A stretch of DNA of 64,000 bases. It comes from Xylaria sp. FL1777. Its lineage: Eukaryota > Ascomycota > Sordariomycetes > Xylariales > Xylariaceae. The position numbers and the translations under genes were made by a program. Below the pieces are notes generated by a model. It saw only the letters and a list, made by a program, of their open reading frames with translations. It did no database searches and had not been told where the DNA came from. Below, piece after piece: positions 34,469 through 45,245 of this stretch (within the stretch, counting starts at the first letter, position 1; each line of letters opens with the position of its first letter). Where the stretch lies: assembly GCA_022578965.1 (NCBI GenBank), contig MU400516.1:552632-616631 (forward strand), written 5' to 3'.

Positions 34469-36832
34469 CTAGTTTGAAAATCCCTGCATGTCTGCAGAAG
34501 TCCAATCCATAGTGAAGTCAATGTTATTAAAGTCCTGAGACGACGGCTGATTGTAACCAGCAGTCATGCTTGGCGGAAGAGTGCCAAAGAGCGTGGGATC
34601 AAAGTCGGAGGACTTCCCCATGTTATTTGCTGGGAACAGTGTGAAGTCACCACCAAATTGGGCGTTACCAACAGGGTGGAAATCATCAAAGCCTTCGTCA
34701 ACATCTGCCATTGAAATAGGTGTATATAACATTGCGTTGCCTTGTCCTGACGGCGAGAAGTGCGGTTCGGGTACAGGCGGACACATTGTTGTGTTGAAGT
34801 TATTAAATGTCTCAGGCATCGTCTTATTGTATACGGAATATGTGGGCGTAGGCAGTCGCACGTGAGCGCCGTAGATGTCCTCAAATTGTCCAGTGAACTC
34901 GGGGCTGAGTTCTTGGTAAGTACTGAACTGACCAGCATCGGTTGAAGGTGTACCGTTGTCAACCGGAGAGAAGTCAAGTGAAATATCGGTATCAAAGGCC
35001 TGGTTGTCAAACAGCGCAGCATTGAACTCCTCAGTGCTGGGGTATGTAGGGAAAAGATCTTGGTTATCATCGAATGTCGGAAGGAAAGTATCATCATGTG
35101 GCGTTAAGATAGGATCCGTTTGGTCACTGCTTGGTGTAGGCAAATTGTTCAACATGGGCGTAGGCTTTGCAGAGCTACCGGCTTTGCTTCCTGTTGTTTT
35201 TGGGGCTTTGGACCGTTTATATGTCCAGCCGTGGGCCTTCTCCATGTGCTGCTTACAATTCGATTCACGCTTCGATTTATAAGGGCAAGGCTTGTACTTG
35301 CACTCGAACATCTCAGGAGCAGATGAGTGCTTGTCATTGACATGACGAGCCATCTCTTTCTCCGTCGGCCAACCATACTCGTGGTATTTGCAGGTTGGGA
35401 TCGGGCACTTCCAAGGACGGGAATGAGTTTTCTCGTGTTTTGTGAGATCACACGCTCTCTTGAACTCCTTATTGCAGCCCGGATGGGTACATTTCTTGGG
35501 AGCGAGCTCCTCAGCCGTTGCATTCTTTTTCCGTCGTGCCATGGACCGCATGATTTCCTCTTCATCCTCGGCCTGTTGACTCATAGAGCGCTTGAACCGG
35601 ACCGGACCCTTCTCCTCTTCCAAATCCTCGACTACTTCGCCAGTTGCAAGGGAAATTGCCTTGCCATTTTTCTTAAGACGAACGAGCTGAGCTGGACGAC
35701 CGGTGGCAGCAAGACCGCCAACAAGTTTGACTTCATCAGAGCTAAGCAGCGGGTTAGTAGTTGCATAGTCGAGAGCATAGGTTTGCATCACATACGGGTC
35801 CACATCCATCTCAGTAGGCTCTTCTCCTGAGGCTAGTCTCTCGCGAGACTCTTGCATTTGTTGTGCGTGCTGGCGGATCTGTTCGACAAGGTCAATGAAA
35901 TAGCCGCTGTTGTATGGCCGATCGTGAGGTCGCGTTTGTTCTCGGTCGCTCAGGTATTCGACAGTAGCTTGAATGCATCGGATCGATGTGGTGCAAAAGT
36001 CGAGGTACATTTTCGCAGAAGTGGCCCTCTCCTTCAAACACAACGAACGATAAGTAACTCCCCAAACTCCACCATCTTCAAGAAGTTGACTCACCGGTGC
36101 CATAAAGATCAGGGTCTTCTCGAGATCCCTAAGACAAACAATTTGGTTCTCCTGGATTCTTCTGGGGCAATCCAGGACAATGGGGTGGAAGTCCTTAAGC
36201 TCCTGCTTTGCCAGCAAAGGTTTCAAGGTATGCTCATGAATTCGGTTGACAGCACGACTACTCAGACGTGGAAGGCTCTCGGTCCTAGAAGTGTTGACAG
36301 ACCGCGTAATAGCCGAAGCGCCAACAGAAGGTCTGCCTTCTTTGCGCTTTTGTACCGTAGATACAATCGATGTTCCCAGCCCGCTGTCAGATTCATGGTG
36401 GTTAGATGAACGACGAGGGCGAGGGCGCAGCACCCGCCGCTCGTTATCCAGGAGTGGAGGCTCCATAGTCATCTTGTCTGAGATAACAGTATGGTTCAAA
36501 AAACCACGAGGGATGGGAAGACTGTCATCAAGGAATAGGCGACGAACTGATGTAGGCTCGGCATCAGTGGCTGTGAGACTATTCTCAAATTTGCCTATGT
36601 TCAACGCTGCGCGGCGTACGTGGGCGCCAACGACATCATCCAAGTTGGTTTGAGACCGACGAGGAAGTGAGGGAACCTTTAAAGCAGAGGCAGATGGAGG
36701 GCTGGTCGGGGGAGTAACAGGAGAGTGAAAGGTGGCTCCCTTCCTGAGGGCCAGGTTACTCTTAAGCTTCAGGCCATCGCGAACATTGGGATCCAAAGGA
36801 GTCAAAGCACCAGTCCGGCGAGGATTGGACAT
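34469..36832 (-). CDS. C2H2 zinc-finger transcription factor
   Basis: A nuclear DNA-binding regulator; targets unknown. From the ATG at 36832 it has 787 residues; the frame stays open 40 codons further up to 36952, but MSNPRRTGALTPLDPNV looks like the natural start. Residues 1-200 are Ser/Pro/Arg-rich and probably disordered. A leucine-rich central region (about 210-330) is predicted helical. Three consecutive zinc-binding units lie at about 448-470 (CTHPGCNKEF..HEKTH), 476-502 (CPIPTCKY..HVNDKH) and 511-534 (CKYKPCPYKSKRESNCKQHMEKAH). The C-terminal 250 residues are acidic and rich in Asp, Thr, Pro, Asn and Phe, fitting an activation domain. A 63-nt segment at 36032-36094 begins GTGAGT and ends AAG without breaking frame, so it may be an intron. 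Confidence 0.9.
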   Translation of the reverse strand: MSNPRRTGALTPLDPNVRDGLKLKSNLALRKGATFHSPVTPPTSPPSASALKVPSLPRRSQTNLDDVVGAHVRRAALNIGKFENSLTATDAEPTSVRRLFLDDSLPIPRGFLNHTVISDKMTMEPPLLDNERRVLRPRPRRSSNHHESDSGLGTSIVSTVQKRKEGRPSVGASAITRSVNTSRTESLPRLSSRAVNRIHEHTLKPLLAKQELKDFHPIVLDCPRRIQENQIVCLRDLEKTLIFMAPVSQLLEDGGVWGVTYRSLCLKERATSAKMYLDFCTTSIRCIQATVEYLSDREQTRPHDRPYNSGYFIDLVEQIRQHAQQMQESRERLASGEEPTEMDVDPYVMQTYALDYATTNPLLSSDEVKLVGGLAATGRPAQLVRLKKNGKAISLATGEVVEDLEEEKGPVRFKRSMSQQAEDEEEIMRSMARRKKNATAEELAPKKCTHPGCNKEFKRACDLTKHEKTHSRPWKCPIPTCKYHEYGWPTEKEMARHVNDKHSSAPEMFECKYKPCPYKSKRESNCKQHMEKAHGWTYKRSKAPKTTGSKAGSSAKPTPMLNNLPTPSSDQTDPILTPHDDTFLPTFDDNQDLFPTYPSTEEFNAALFDNQAFDTDISLDFSPVDNGTPSTDAGQFSTYQELSPEFTGQFEDIYGAHVRLPTPTYSVYNKTMPETFNNFNTTMCPPVPEPHFSPSGQGNAMLYTPISMADVDEGFDDFHPVGNAQFGGDFTLFPANNMGKSSDFDPTLFGTLPPSMTAGYNQPSSQDFNNIDFTMDWTSADMQGFSN

Positions 36833-38463
36833 GATGGCTAGCAAAGCTCCACCGAAATGGATGTGCGAGGGATACTGGATGGTATATGTTTGTTTGGCTA
36901 CTGTGTAAAGAGCCAGTGAATTAGCACCGATATGCACTGCAGGGCTGAGCACGCCTATGAGTCACCAAGTCCTTGGACATGCACCGGATGAAGAAGACAG
37001 CCTGAGGACTCAATGCAGATGCCACAATTGTCGACACAGCATTGGTCAATCGATAGACGGCGTAAATAAAACGGACAGAGTCGACGAGGATGACCCACAC
37101 CCGGAGAGAAAGCCGTTGACAAAAGTGATAGATGTTCTTACTGGAAGGTAGGCCAACCTATGACCTAAACTAGACCGAAGTGTCGGGTGGGAGAGGTTGA
37201 GTATGCACAAGACGTCGACTCGACCTCGGCGGGACAATGCAGACTCGAGAGGCGAAAAGGGAGGGAAGTCAAGCCAGCTCGTATCGTTCCTCCAAGGAGG
37301 GTCAGACGGATACAGATATAGCCAAAATCCAATCAACGAGAGACCATGTCCAAGACAAGAGCAAAACACGTGTGTGCGTAGAACAACAGCAAGGAGACGA
37401 CGGCTATATGCTGGTATGAGTACAGCGATGGATGAACAATGCGAGGGCAGGTGGAAGGGAAAAGAAGAGAGAAGATGGAGGGGGGGCAAAAGTGCACAAG
37501 TCAAGTTGTCCGGGTGTCTCGGGGAAAGGAGGAGAGATAAAACACGTCTCCAGACTCGTCACAGGCGAGACGGCGTCGGGAGCAGGACAAGCACTACGCA
37601 GCACGCAGTACGCAGTAAGGGGCAGGAAATACGGTGGCCTGAGATGTGCGATCTTGGTCGTGGGAGGATGGGCGGCGCGAGAGAACAGGGACGAAGCAGC
37701 AACCAGCAGCAGAGGCGGACGGGCGTGGACGATGGACGTTGAAATGTGTCTGTCGGCGTGGGATTTTAGGCAGCAGCCGTTGGCATTGGTGCAGCCTTGA
37801 TCCATCCCTGTCGCGCCGTCCGCTTGGTCGACGTGAGTTGAGGGTGGATGTGATACCGGCGATGTTGAGGCCGATAGCAGCAAAGGTACCTTTTGGCGGA
37901 GTGTCAGCTGAGCGTAGGCTCATCCATGTACTTATTTCACTACTATGCGCTACATGTCTAAAGTCCTAGCGGGTCCGATACAACCCCGGCGACTCATCAG
38001 CTGCGCCCTCTTTCCCGCCTCAAAGCTAGGCCATTTCGGAATGGGAGGTACCTCAGTGTAATGCAGTGGAGCAGCAGCGCTCTACACTACCTACCTACTG
38101 CGTACGCAGTAAGTACGCTGCTATATTCCTAGAACCACTTTTGCCTCTTCCTCCTCTGCCGTTTGCCGCCCTTGCACTACTACTTACGACCCACGATGAA
38201 CTCATTGCATTGCAGCTAGTGTAAGGCGCAACAGTGCAGCTCCGCCCTGAAACTTGGTTCTACTCAATCAATATCACCAACATCAACAACATCCTGCATT
38301 AATTCTCGCATCAACTGAGACGAACTGGTTTCGTTTTAGACATCCATTTTATCATGCCAATGAGATTGGTCGATTATCCGGATACCTAGTTGACGAGCTC
38401 TCTCCTCCCTGAGATACGGTAGACGGTAGACGGGTATTCGCCATAAGCTGGAGCACGACATGC

Positions 38464-38485
38464 CAAAAATAAAAATAAAAATAAA
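38464..38485. repeat. (AAAAT)n short repeat
   Basis: About four tandem AAAAT units in non-coding DNA. Confidence 0.85.
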
Positions 38486-39065
38486 CCAACAGCCCTGGAT
38501 AGATTAATAATGCCCGTCGACCAATCTGCCGCCCAGTAGTGTGGTACCTGGCTACTGTAGGTACTTCACTATTAATCCAAAGTCCCCGAGTTGATCCTAC
38601 CTTATTCCAGCGGGTCGGCACAATCCATCAGCCCATGCTTTATCGGTGGTTCGATTTGCGGGAGACAAGTATTACGCCGTATTCAACGATAAAGCTGAAA
38701 AGTCTGGAGCGCGTGTGCGTTGTTGCGATTGGTACTGTAGGTATACCTACCATACATACTACTACGTACCTAGTATAGTTAGTCTGGTTAGATGTGGTTT
38801 CGCTTCCTACTTCGCCACAACGCCAGTTTGCAGTCTTGGCGCATCTCTCCTGAAGCTCTCGTGCCAGGATAAATGGCTTCCAGAGCCTCCTCTAGTCCCT
38901 AATCGATCGTATACAGTAGTTGCAATGTCTGGTCCTTTCAGTACCATGCACCCCTTATACCACCTCCCTACTCTACCTGGACGAATGTGAGCTCCGCGGT
39001 GTTGGGCTTGCAATCAAGTTGACTCTAGCCAAGGATTTCTCTGCCCCTGGCAATGCAGAGAGAGA

Positions 39066-39090
39066 GTGTGTGTGTATGTGTTTGTGTGTA
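39066..39090. repeat. GT-rich microsatellite, interrupted
   Basis: GT units broken by AT and TT, preceded by a short GA run. Confidence 0.85.
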
Positions 39091-39452
39091 TTGTGGCAGT
39101 ATGACAGTAGACATGCACACAGCTCACCCCGCCGCCGCAATATATGTATTACACTGACCGACCCTTTGCGGCATATCTAGTCGTGTTTGCGCTATGAGGC
39201 TCGGGCATGTGACGGAGGCCATTGCAAGCAGTAGTATCGTATAGGAAAGCTGCAGCTGCAGCTCTTTGGTCAGTTGTCTCTGGTTGAGTCACACTTGCTT
39301 CTCGGGGTTGCAGTACCATTTCAACACCCTGGCCAGCCACAGTTGATTCGTCCCACTACTCATGCAAGTCACACTCATTCTCCAGTGCGGAGGAGAGGGA
39401 CGATGAGAAAACATCTTGGCTCTTCCGACATTGTCCTGCAGCCCCTGGCGGG

Positions 39453-39497
39453 AATAAACAACAATAACAACAATAACAACAACAACGATAATAATAA
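39453..39497. repeat. (AAC/AAT)n trinucleotide repeat
   Basis: About 15 mixed AAC and AAT triplets in non-coding DNA. Confidence 0.9.
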
Positions 39498-41275
39498 GTA
39501 GGTATTATAATGAATGCAGATAAATAACAGCACTACACTATGCGTAGATGTTGCTTCCTTCACGTAACGTAGTATAGCAGATAAGGTGTAAGTAAGGCCT
39601 GAACATTGGGCCTGTGGCTCAGCTGGATTTTCGGCTGTGCTCAGGTACTGCGTAGGTACAGGGAGCAACTACCTACATAGGTACCTATTCAAGTTTCTGG
39701 CCAGTCGGAAGCACTTGCGTCAACCTGCTAGTACACTAGCTACTCACAGGCCGCTAGAGTTCATCAAAAGGCGTTTGTTTCTCTTGAGACGTGTTAATAC
39801 CTTAGCATCATACCTACATACAGTAGGACATGACAATGTTTCTTATCAACCATCTGCAGTCAGAATTACACACTACGTGCGTCATTACAACCGATAATTG
39901 ACTGGCATGCTTCTCATTGGTGCTTTAGCACGGTAGGTCTTTCTATCCAGTTTGAGCCAGACAAGATACCTACGCAGAAATAGTACAAACAGGTTTGGCT
40001 ACTAGCTTACGCATAGTGCTGCGTTGCGCCAAGATACCTTGTTTATTCTCGTTATTTTTTAGTGTCAACAAAAGGCAACTAATAAAGAAGAGAGAGAGAG
40101 AAAAGAGGTTGCCTGAGATTTGTTCTGTCCTCAGCTCGTCAAGATTGCAAAGAAAACTATTGAATTCTAAATACTCATAATCAAATCATACGTAGCATAT
40201 TTGTGGTGGATTACGTCTCCCGCATAAATAGCTTCTACTTCCCATTCCATTGGCCTTAGGCACCGGGATTCTGTTGAAGGCATCTGTATTTGGAGAATTA
40301 TGATTGGCCTACGGAGAGCGGTAGGGCTGATCCCACAGTTATTCCTAGTATTCTAGGATCCCAGACTAAGTAGGAACAGGTAAAGTATCGCATGCATGTC
40401 TTGTGTGACAAGTAAAACATACTACGCACATACTGACTTACACGCATGCAAGACAACAGGTACCATTCAAACCCCCGCATAATTAGAATCCAACCCTGTT
40501 CTAGCACAGTTTACTCTGAGTGGCAGTTTAGCTGTCGATATTGATCTGTAGCATAAGCTCACCTGTCCTTCTGCATCGAATTATCCAAGCATTGCAACGA
40601 GTCGCTATCTTGAGGTATGATACTTCGTCCGGGGGCTCAAATGTCAGGCAATCTAGAACATGGCGACTTTGATGTATTCCTTATGACCTGGTAGCCATAT
40701 CGTCGTCAGTCGAATCATCTGAGGCTAGAGATAAGTTTCTATATCTACTACCGACACTTTAGTAGAAAGCTACGAGATTCAAGTCACTTCAATGCTGTTG
40801 TCCTAGCTGAGTTATGAACTAAACACGCATGTCCAGACACAGATATTACTAACAGTGAATTTCAAGCTGTGAATATTGAAGATTGGATCCGGACTAGGTA
40901 ATTATCATACCCAACCTGTGACCCCCTATGGTCATATTTATACTAAAGTCTCGCAGCTACAGTCTTTTAATCCGAGTCCAAGAGGAACTAGGCGGACAAT
41001 ACTATGCCGACGTAAAGCACGGCAACCGTCTTGGTTCGGCCAAGGTATGATTAAACAGGCGTTTGGTTGTTAGCCGCTATCATCTGGCTGCTCAGCTAAA
41101 TAATGTTTAAGCGCTAGCGAGCCAACTCTTACCTTTTTTAGACGCATTTTTCTTATGACTTGGTCATCGCAACACTAACATCTCCACACCTTTGGAGTGT
41201 TCTCTCGGGTTACCGTAGAGCATCCTACGAAGTGGTGACGAGGATACCTATCAGAATGCGCTGTTACACCCTACG

Positions 41276-42013
41276 TCATCCCCATCTACGTCCCGGACCT
41301 TGGTAAGCAGGGGATTGTATGGGAGAGACTGTATATCCCCTAAGATCCTCGCGGTCCCCGTCATCGTCACTACATTCGGATATACCGTTCGAGTCTCGAC
41401 GGACGAGTCGTGCCGCCTGAGGAGCCTGGAATTGCGGGCGAGTCGTCTGGATGACGGGTTTCCGCGCTATCGCCTGGTGCTGCTGAACCACTAGAGGCAC
41501 TCTCCTCACATCTTGCTTAGCTGGCACACTCATCGGTGGCATCCTAGGTGGTTGCTGACTAACGAATCTTTGCTGGTGGTATGGCGGACGTTGTGGTAGA
41601 CGTTGGGGTGGACGTTGAGGTTGACGTTGAGGTGGGCGGGGAGGGCTAGGCCGATGGATTTGCTGCTGTCGCGATCTCTGGGGATCGTAAACCGCCCTGA
41701 AGTCTGAACCAGGCATGGCGGCAAGGCCGCCTGCGAGGTCGGGCTCGATAACCGAGTCCCTGTTTCTGGATGTCTGGAGGTGGTTGGGATTACGGGAGAC
41801 GCCGCGTGTTATCGGCCAGCCATAGTTCTGAGCGGCCGCTGTGGCTTGCGCCTGGCGTTGCCGCTTCTCTACCTCTTCGCGGCTTGGACCCCGGTGTCGA
41901 GGTTGGTGGTATCTCTCTGGACGGTGTTGGGCTACGGAAGGATGAGGGTTTTCGTTCGCCGGCCGATAGGGAGACACGGTATAGTAGTCGTCTTCTGAAC
42001 CACCGCAGCACAT
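41276..42013 (-). CDS. Hypothetical Pro/Gln/Arg-rich protein with N-terminal MCCGG
   Basis: A single-exon, 245-residue protein that I cannot assign to a family. It starts MCCGGSEDDYYTVSPYRP; the twin cysteines next to Gly resemble a palmitoylation site, so plasma-membrane attachment is possible. The middle (about 115-150) is a degenerate repeat of PPQR/LPQRPP encoded by a 12-bp minisatellite at about 41585-41645. The rest is rich in Arg, Gln and Pro and probably disordered. YTVSP occurs near the start and again near the C-terminus (RGYTVSPIQSP). Codon phase stays open and the start is unambiguous, so it is probably real, but low complexity leaves some doubt. It is divergent from the gene at 43123. 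Confidence 0.65.
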   Translation of the reverse strand: MCCGGSEDDYYTVSPYRPANENPHPSVAQHRPERYHQPRHRGPSREEVEKRQRQAQATAAAQNYGWPITRGVSRNPNHLQTSRNRDSVIEPDLAGGLAAMPGSDFRAVYDPQRSRQQQIHRPSPPRPPQRQPQRPPQRLPQRPPYHQQRFVSQQPPRMPPMSVPAKQDVRRVPLVVQQHQAIARKPVIQTTRPQFQAPQAARLVRRDSNGISECSDDDGDREDLRGYTVSPIQSPAYQGPGRRWG

Positions 42014-43122
42014 CTCAAATATTAGCTAGACGTGTGTGCTTTTCTCAGGTCGTTTTGATTGAAGATAAAAAAAGGGGGAGTGAATATCTGTACCGGACAG
42101 TATAGGAAGTATGAAGAAATAATGCTCTGCAGATTCTACAAGAGTAGTAGAAGTGAGTATAGGGGTATAGGAAGGAATAAAAGACTATGAAATGAATATA
42201 AGTTTTCGACAATAGGAAATAGTGAGGGGAATGTAAAACAGAATGAAAGATGTTTAGACATGAATCCCGTCGCATTCGCGCTACTCAGACGTGTTTTAAT
42301 GCTTCCCATTGCAGTGTTCACAGACAAAGATTCTTTGAGATCTTTGTCTGATTATTTTTAGTTATCGTCCAGACTCAAATAGACTAGTATAGATGTCAAA
42401 GGCAATGCCAAAGAGGAGATCGGTCCCTCATTTCTTTGTCATGGCAGTTCGAAACCACGCTGACAAGGCTATTCTAATTGAATCTGGGGAGAATACGCTT
42501 TATGATTGATGGAAGGATGTTGAAGGAGGATCGCTTGTCTCGTTATCAACAGTAATAACAACTCAGAGTCCCTTAGTGACATACTCAGCAAGCACTGATG
42601 CTCTATTCTAACTTCTCACAAAGACATGCGCTAAGTTGCCCATGGACATGACTGATAGGACTACATCAAGATAAGTCTACATTCAGGAGCAACGTCCAAG
42701 TTCAAGTCAAGGAGGGATCGCTTTTTGAAGCTTAGTAAAAGACTTCATACATACCATGGTAAATTGACGAAAAAATGATGAAAGACGAGCATGATAAAGC
42801 TGCCCTAACCAATGCTGAACAAGTGGAAACAATGCTCTTGTCACCATCAATTTCCCTAGAAGGTAGTTCATACTCACAAAGCGTGACGGATTGGCCCCTT
42901 TGACGGAAACCGTCCTTTATCTTTCCGTGATCTGGATTTATTGTTTTTAGATGTTATGATATTTCTTTCGCTACCTAGGTGGCACAAAGAAGGTGTTTTG
43001 CATATCGTCAGCAAAATCGCACTTGATAAAGCCAACATTTTGGAAATATGCCCTAACCAGTCGTTGCCCAGATATTAACCGACGAATTCAATCATACGAC
43101 TCAATCTCGTAGACTTTTACTA
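42014..43122. other. Divergent promoter region between two orphan genes
   Basis: 1.1 kb, AT-rich, with a perfect 11-bp inverted repeat at 42321-42350. No gene is seen. Confidence 0.6.
42321..42350. repeat. Perfect inverted repeat (11-bp arms, 8-base loop)
   Basis: CAGACAAAGAT and ATCTTTGTCTG are exact reverse complements separated by TCTTTGAG. It could form a hairpin or a dimeric binding site. Confidence 0.9.
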
Positions 43123-44079
43123 ATGGACTCTATCAAGCGATTTTTCACCAAGAAAAACAAGGACAAGCCAACGTGTAAGAAGCGCCCCAAGATCAGCTCG
43201 CCGATAGAGAGAAATTGTGAGAAGCTGACAGTAGAGAATAGCTCAGTATCAGGATATCCGCCCCGACTCTCTTCCTGCCATAGATACAGAGGTCAATCCC
43301 ACATTAGCAGTGCGACCACCTCCTTTATACCACGAGACCGTGCTAGAGAGGAGACAATTACGTGGTTAAATTCAGGTACGTATGAATCACTCGCTCCATT
43401 ACTAACAGAGCGCGACAAGGCCGCGAAGCAGATCCGGCGAGGGCCAAGGACGAAAGGCACGAAAGAAGTCCAGCTAATTCTCAAGAACCCAAGCCGTAAC
43501 GCCGTAGAGCAGCTTCACCGCCTACAACAACAGACCGAGATGGCTATTCGATACGGCGCCCCCGGCGTCGTTGTCTATAATTTTAGTAAGTCGCTTGGCT
43601 GGAACCAAGCTTCAACTTTCAGACTGTCTTCGCTGCAATCGAAAGATTTCGAGACTATAATGAAGGAGATGAGCATTGCATCTGCTGCTATGCCACCTAT
43701 ACCATTTTCGCCGATGAATTGGCTTGTGCTGCCTGAGCCCACAATAGCTCATCAGTCGGGGCCGCGACGGCCACTTCAGCCACTTTCGAATTATGAGCAT
43801 GCAGATGAACTGCAGCAAGCCCGCTCATCGTCACCAATATCGGAACCAGGAGGCTGGCGGGACAGCGAGCAAGTAGATATCGCTGATTTGGGGCCCGAGC
43901 TTCTCCGAGATAGCGAGACAGAAGTCATTCGTGTTATTGGTGAAAGAGAAGGTGAGGATCACAAAGGTGAGTATGACCCATACGATAATAATGTTGTTTC
44001 AGGGCCGTTTGAAAGTCAGGCCATTGCTATGACAGTGACGCCGGTTTATAGTCAACAAATTCGGCAAGTGAGCGTTTAG
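43123..44079 (+). CDS. Hypothetical protein, 318 residues, basic N-terminus
   Basis: A single-exon open frame with no family that I recognise. The N-terminus MDSIKRFFTKKNKDK is an amphipathic, strongly basic segment that could bind membrane lipids or act as a nuclear signal. Residues about 80-160 are predicted helical and charged (REETITWLNSGTYES, EQLHRLQQQTEMAIRYG). The C-terminal half is Pro/Ser/Glu-rich with an acidic stretch (LLRDSETEVIRVIGE). No signal peptide or membrane helix. Length and unambiguous start support a real gene; function cannot be inferred. Confidence 0.7.
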   Translation: MDSIKRFFTKKNKDKPTCKKRPKISSPIERNCEKLTVENSSVSGYPPRLSSCHRYRGQSHISSATTSFIPRDRAREETITWLNSGTYESLAPLLTERDKAAKQIRRGPRTKGTKEVQLILKNPSRNAVEQLHRLQQQTEMAIRYGAPGVVVYNFSKSLGWNQASTFRLSSLQSKDFETIMKEMSIASAAMPPIPFSPMNWLVLPEPTIAHQSGPRRPLQPLSNYEHADELQQARSSSPISEPGGWRDSEQVDIADLGPELLRDSETEVIRVIGEREGEDHKGEYDPYDNNVVSGPFESQAIAMTVTPVYSQQIRQVSV

Positions 44080-44620
44080 ACTAGACTATGAATTATACAT
44101 CAAGGCAAAGAGTAAGTAGCTCAGCAATAGCTCAGCAAGAACCCAGCTGTTAGGGATTACACGTATAGTTACGACGTAACTGACTTTTGACAGTGAAGGA
44201 GTACATAGGAACAGTGGCCGGCAAGAACGGGCCATATTTTGACCACGCGAAACTTGAAGATCATAGGAGTTTTCGTAGAAGAATGGAAGGCTGCAAAGCT
44301 GTATAGTATTCGCTCTTAGAACATCCCAACATTAATTATGCTTTATGTCTTGAATGCATGTTTAGTGTGAGATTGAACACATTCGTTAAGATAGGGTCGA
44401 ATTTCACGAATATTGACCATAAGGAGGAACACTCAATAAATACATCGACACCAAGATGGTTTACACCACTCGGCTATTCATGATTTATTTGGTGGAGCCT
44501 TGAAGACACCTGTAATCATTTGAATGAGTTATGATGTACCGTGAAAAATTCCCAGTTCTCCCACACAGAGTGCATCAAACGACCCATCTTTCAGGTGGCA
44601 AGTTGTAACATTCGACCCCT
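44080..44620. other. Convergent spacer, orphan gene / RidA
   Basis: 541 bp, AT-rich, no gene recognised. Confidence 0.55.
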
Positions 44621-45245
44621 TCAAGGTAGAGCAATGCATTCAATCTCAACATCCACATTCTTGGGCAGTGTCTTAACGGCAACACAGCTGCGAGCAGGCT
44701 TTTGGGGCAGCCATTTCGCGTACTCCTCATTCATCTCGGCGAAAGAGCCCATATCAGCCAGGAAGACGTTCACTTTAACGACCTTCTCAAGACTGGAGCC
44801 AGCCTCCGTCAGAATGGCCTTTAGATTCTTGAAAACCTGGGTCGTCTGTTCGGTAATGGTGCCCTGGATGAGGTTACCCTGAGAGTCCATAGGGATTGAG
44901 CCAGAACAGTAGATGGCGGTGGGCGTCTTAATCGCGTGGGACTGTTTGCAACATCATGTCAGACAGAACATGAGGACAGACAAGGCATTGAGAGTCATAC
45001 ATAAGGGCCCCCGGCTATAGGCACTCGTTAGTCAAGCGGGATTCGCCAGCAGTGGCTAGGCTAGGGCTCGAATACTCACCGGGAGCCGCATCTTTGCTGA
45101 AAACGGGAGTCATGTCCGCCATGGTGCGAATTGGGGTGAATGCCGCGAAGGAGGAGATCCGGGGCGCTGGGAAGGGATTCGTGAGTCGGGTTATTGATTT
45201 AATCAGCCAGGGCGAGGTAGACAAGACTCTGCGGGAGATTGGCAT
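44621..45245 (-). CDS. RidA/YjgF family enamine-imine deaminase (Mmf1/Hmf1-like)
   Basis: Hydrolyses reactive 2-aminoacrylate-type enamines made by PLP enzymes, protecting branched-chain amino acid metabolism. Exons 45080-45245, 45001-45014 and 44621-44941 give 166 residues; the middle exon is 14 nt. Core motifs: GGPYSHAIKT, YCSGSIPMD, QVFKNLKAIL, VKVNVFLADM and the C-terminal PARSCVAVKTLP with the substrate-binding Arg, then VDVEIECIA. Two starts are possible. The ATG at 45245 adds a Ser/Arg-rich presequence (MPISRRVLSTSPWLIK) typical of mitochondrial import; the ATG at 45122 gives the bare 125-residue cytosolic form. Both may be used, since yeast has separate mitochondrial and cytosolic forms. 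Confidence 0.92.

Larger units (their letters stand above)
36833..41275. other. 4.4-kb gap upstream of the C2H2 factor
   Basis: The longest gene-free stretch apart from the AT block. Near 37050-37900 the minus strand is pyrimidine-rich and carries overlapping Ser/Pro-rich open frames typical of low-complexity 5' leader DNA, not of proteins. Further out are several microsatellites and many TACCTA/TAGGTA elements (38088-38110, 38737-38780, 39648-39690). It probably holds a long promoter and leader of the C2H2 gene plus the 3' region of the next gene. A non-coding RNA cannot be excluded. Confidence 0.5.

Noticed and set aside
34566..36653. Several frames of 100-185 codons on the plus strand opposite the C2H2 gene
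   Set aside because: Overlap the zinc-finger coding region in antisense and lack promoters, motifs or splice structure.
37197..37969. Overlapping frames of 107-181 codons upstream of the C2H2 gene
   Set aside because: Low-complexity Arg/Gly or Ser/Pro translations of a purine/pyrimidine-skewed leader on both strands; no conserved domain.
33576..39497. CRISPR-like or other regular arrays
   Set aside because: Repeats here are simple microsatellites without unique spacers, and the organism is a fungus.
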